Shown: positions 61,436 to 64,000 of the stretch, piece by piece
Position numbering within the stretch: the stretch's first letter is position 1
How the letters are laid out: every line of letters begins with the position of its first letter
Assembly: GCA_037102815.1 (NCBI GenBank)
Contig: BTPP01000009.1
Coordinates: 992,001-1,056,000 of the forward strand
Length of the DNA stretch: 64,000 nucleotides
Reading direction: 5' to 3'
Source of the DNA: Neurospora intermedia
Lineage: Eukaryota > Ascomycota > Sordariomycetes > Sordariales > Sordariaceae
Made by a program: the position numbers and the translations under genes
Notes under the pieces: model-generated
The model's database searches: none
What the model was told of the DNA's origin: nothing
What the model saw: only the letters and a program-made list of their open reading frames with translations

Positions 61436-63186
61436 TCGGGATTTTAAAGTATTTAATATTTATATTTACCTCTTCCTTTTTTATAATATAGTATTAATTT
61501 TCGCCCTTTTAATAAGTAGGCTTATATTTATATATATATCCGCAGGAGGAACTATATATAGGGTTAGACTTGTAATATTCGAATTATTATCCATATTTCT
61601 AATTATTTTTAAACGTTATACTTTTTCTAATTTAGTTAATTTCCTCTTTCTTACATTCGTTTAATTACAAATAATTTATTTTAAATTAATAGTAAATACT
61701 TCTAACGTAATAGGTATAATACGTATATACTTTATAATTAATATATTATTATAATCCCCTAACTACTTCTATACTTTAAATTTTAGAATAATAGTAAAAA
61801 GATTTTATAATATACGTATAGGTATTTATTTATTAAATTTATATATAAGTGCGTATATAAAATTTAAAAATATAAAAGTTTCTTTAGGTAAATCGAAGAG
61901 TTTAAGGATATTAGGATAGAGAATTTTAATTATAATAGTTATAAAACAATCTAATTAAATTAAAAAAAAGCTAATTTTAAATAATTTTAATAGGCAATTG
62001 AAAATAGTTTTAAACTTCTTTCTTAGGATGGGTAGTAGGAGACTTAGGGGGGGTAGTATTTATTATAGTATTACGAAGGATGGACCGTAATAGGAGCGGT
62101 ACTAAGGTATTAAATATTAAAATTTATTATATAGTTACGTAATTCTTTTAATATAAAGGTTAGGTATAATTTAGGCTTTTATAATAGTTTTTTAATATAT
62201 AGTTTAAAGTATAGTATATTAATAAAATCGTATATTTTTTTATACTTCTTTATAATTTTAATATACGCCGCTTTTTTTATATTATTTTAAATATAAAGTT
62301 GTCGACGGTTATTACTTATATTTAAATCCTATAGGATTTATTTAGTAATTATAATATTTTTATCTTCCGACGATTTTTTATTAGATAAGCCTTCTTTATT
62401 CGAAGTATTATTTCTATTTAAAGTAGAAGTATCCCTATTTATCGGATTAGGTAATTAAATTAGCTCTTTAATTAAAGTAAAATTTAAAGTAGTATATTGT
62501 AATATAATACTAATAGACGGAAGAGGCGGTACGTATTAAATTTTAAATATTAGAATAGCGGAATAATAGTATAACCTATTGCCGCTAAAATATATATTAA
62601 TCTCTTCTATAGCGGGTTTATATAATTAATTAAAATAGTTAAATTAATAATAAGGGATAAAATAAATCCCTATATTATACGTAGTAGGATTTATATAAAC
62701 GGTGCGTCCGAAGTGTTAAATTAGGTCTATAATATTATTTAATTTTATTATATTATATTATACTATGCGCCGTATATTTAGAATATTTATACTTATACCA
62801 AGTAAAATAGTAGTGAATATTATCCAATATATAGAATTAAGCCGCTTAAAATCCTTATATATAGCTTTCTAATTTGTAGGACGGGTATCGGCATTATATT
62901 TATAGATTACCTTTATAGTATAAGAGGGTTTATAGCCGGAGGCTATAAAATATTATAAGAAATATAATTAAATAGAAAAAAGCGATAGTTTATTATTAAT
63001 ATAAATAATAGTTTTCGGAATATAATAGATCTTAAATTAGAGGTCGCTAAGCGTTATTACGCCGAAGACGAATTTAAACCGCTAATAATCTTTAAATACA
63101 CTTAATAGAATTAATTAGAGTATTATTATAATATTAAATCGGTTGATAGAAGTATAAATAATAGATAATTTATTTAAATTATAACC
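61436..63186 (-). pseudogene. Gene A remnant, uncharacterised, right arm
   Basis: This is the inverted copy of the left-arm block 150-1900. Reading the reverse complement of about 62360-62950 gives a nearly continuous frame of roughly 190 codons, broken only by TAA/TAG. This is the best surviving view of the protein, which includes a Gly-Tyr-Lys-Pro-containing segment and then an aromatic-rich stretch. No known domain is recognised. Disagreements with the left copy are transitions, so a de-RIPped consensus of the two would be more informative than either alone. Confidence 0.4.
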
Positions 63187-63222
63187 CTCTAGCTAGAAAC
63201 TGCTATATTTATATATATATAA

Positions 63223-63790
63223 TTATACTTTATATATAAGGGTAGTTATATACCCGAACTAAGGAATATTAAATGGGATAATAGTCCTAATAGTATGAAT
63301 ATTTGTAAATTGCGTCCGAAAAGTATATTATTAAAATATAGTATATAATTCGTTTATAATAATAAATATAATACATTAGTTGAATGAAACTATACGTAAT
63401 AATTCTATGAACTTTATATATATAGTTTGTTTTGGACCGAGGAGGATATATATATAATTTCTAGATTCTAAATTTAATTAGAAGCGAGGGTATTAGTATA
63501 TAGTTAGCGTATATTTATTTAAATCTAATAGGGGGAGCTTTTAATTTTTTAAAAGTTCTTTCTATTAGATTTAGATTAAAAGTAAATAGGTTTTCACCTT
63601 TATAATTAATTAGTCGATTAAAATAGGTTAGGTATTAAGAAATTTAATAATAGTATCCCGCTACTCTTTACTAAATTAATTAAACAGTATAATTTAAATA
63701 GTAATTTAATTAATTAAAATAATAAATATTATTTGGAAGATAATACTCTTATTATATTCTATACGAATAATTAAAATTATATTACTATAA
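63223..63790. other. Right flank beyond the matched arm, still RIP-mutated
   Basis: There is no match inside the window because the left copy is cut at 111. The segment is AT-rich and RIP-like and contains another member of the palindrome family at about 63518-63573 (TTTAAATCTAATAGGGGG ... TTCTTTCTATTAGATTTAG). This suggests that element X continues here. Short frames are not convincing. Confidence 0.5.
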
Positions 63791-64000
63791 GGGGATAGTA
63801 GAGCGATACGCAGGTGCTGGCCTTATATATATATATTAAGGTTCTACGAAGAAAGAAGGGAGAAAACGCTACCCTCCGGGTCGCTCGAATATTAGAATTT
63901 AAATAACTGTACGCTAACTGCCTAGTAACTTAAGGCAGCTAGGGAATACTCTAGAAGGTTCGGGCGCTGTAATACGGTACCCGAGTCGTCCGGGTAGTTT
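63791..64000. other. GC-richer window end, possible edge of the RIP-mutated block
   Basis: Base composition shifts: GCAGGTGCTGGCC, ACGCTACCCTCCGGGTCGC and GGTACCCGAGTCGTCCGGG appear, and CpA/TpG return. A small hairpin CTGCC-tagtaacttaa-GGCAG lies near 63920-63940. No gene can be called in 210 bp. Confidence 0.5.

Larger units (their letters stand above)
42781..63222 (-). repeat. Right arm of the giant inverted repeat (large element X, copy 2)
   Basis: This is the inverted partner of 112-29177. It is the better copy for studying element X because gene E is not interrupted by the LINE and no 0.86 kb repeat is inserted. The match to the left arm stops at about 63222 only because the left copy is cut there by the repeat at 1-111, so the true outer end of the element may lie further right. 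Compared with the left arm, its first tandem array is about 220 bp longer and it carries one instead of two copies of the roughly 140-bp subterminal repeat. Confidence 0.92.

Noticed and set aside
112-63222. The palindrome as an assembly artefact (foldback or chimeric read).
   Set aside because: The arms differ by many independent transitions, by array length, by one subterminal repeat unit and by two large insertions. A foldback artefact would give identical arms.
112-63790. Mitochondrial DNA (AT-rich with GC-rich palindromic clusters).
   Set aside because: The transposons, spliceosomal-type introns with TACTAAC, RIP-type transitions and TTAGGG units all point to nuclear DNA.

Overview
The window looks like a heterochromatic, repeat-only block of nuclear DNA from a filamentous ascomycete (Pezizomycotina). 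It is strongly AT-rich and almost devoid of CpA/TpG. Homologous copies differ almost only by C/T and G/A transitions, and reading frames are broken mainly by TAA/TAG where Gln or Trp codons would have been. This is the signature of repeat-induced point mutation (RIP). I see no intact gene, tRNA, rRNA or CRISPR array. Every coding call is a RIP-killed pseudogene.

The dominant structure is a giant inverted repeat. The left arm (112-29177) and right arm (42781-63222) are two head-to-head copies of one large element. Each arm is about 20.4 kb once later insertions are removed. In left-arm order the element holds an uncharacterised gene (A), a very large SNF2-type helicase gene (B, at least six exons), two more uncharacterised genes (C and D; D ends in a coiled coil), two tandem-repeat regions, and a large uncharacterised gene (E). 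The element is peppered with a short palindrome of the form AAATCCTATAGGGGG...CCCCCTATAGGATTT. In genes B and E the palindrome lies inside GT-AG introns whose removal preserves the reading frame, which resembles introner-like elements.

Later insertions allow a relative chronology. A roughly 7 kb LINE (LINE1, minus strand, 18-bp target duplication) split gene E in the left arm. A 0.86 kb repeat carrying three TTAGGG-like units, poly-T and poly-G inserted into LINE1, again into the left arm after gene E, and a third time at the window start. A Tc1/mariner element with a TA duplication landed near the palindrome centre. A Ty3/gypsy retrotransposon with 201-bp LTRs and a TTTTA duplication landed in the mariner. 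A second, 5'-truncated LINE (LINE2) lies inside the gypsy between pol and the polypurine tract.

Bases 1-111 are un-mutated and GC-rich, and GC content rises again in the last 200 bases, so RIP boundaries may lie at both ends of the window. Right-arm coordinates were derived by matching landmarks to the left arm and should be read as approximate to within tens of bases, except where a junction is stated.
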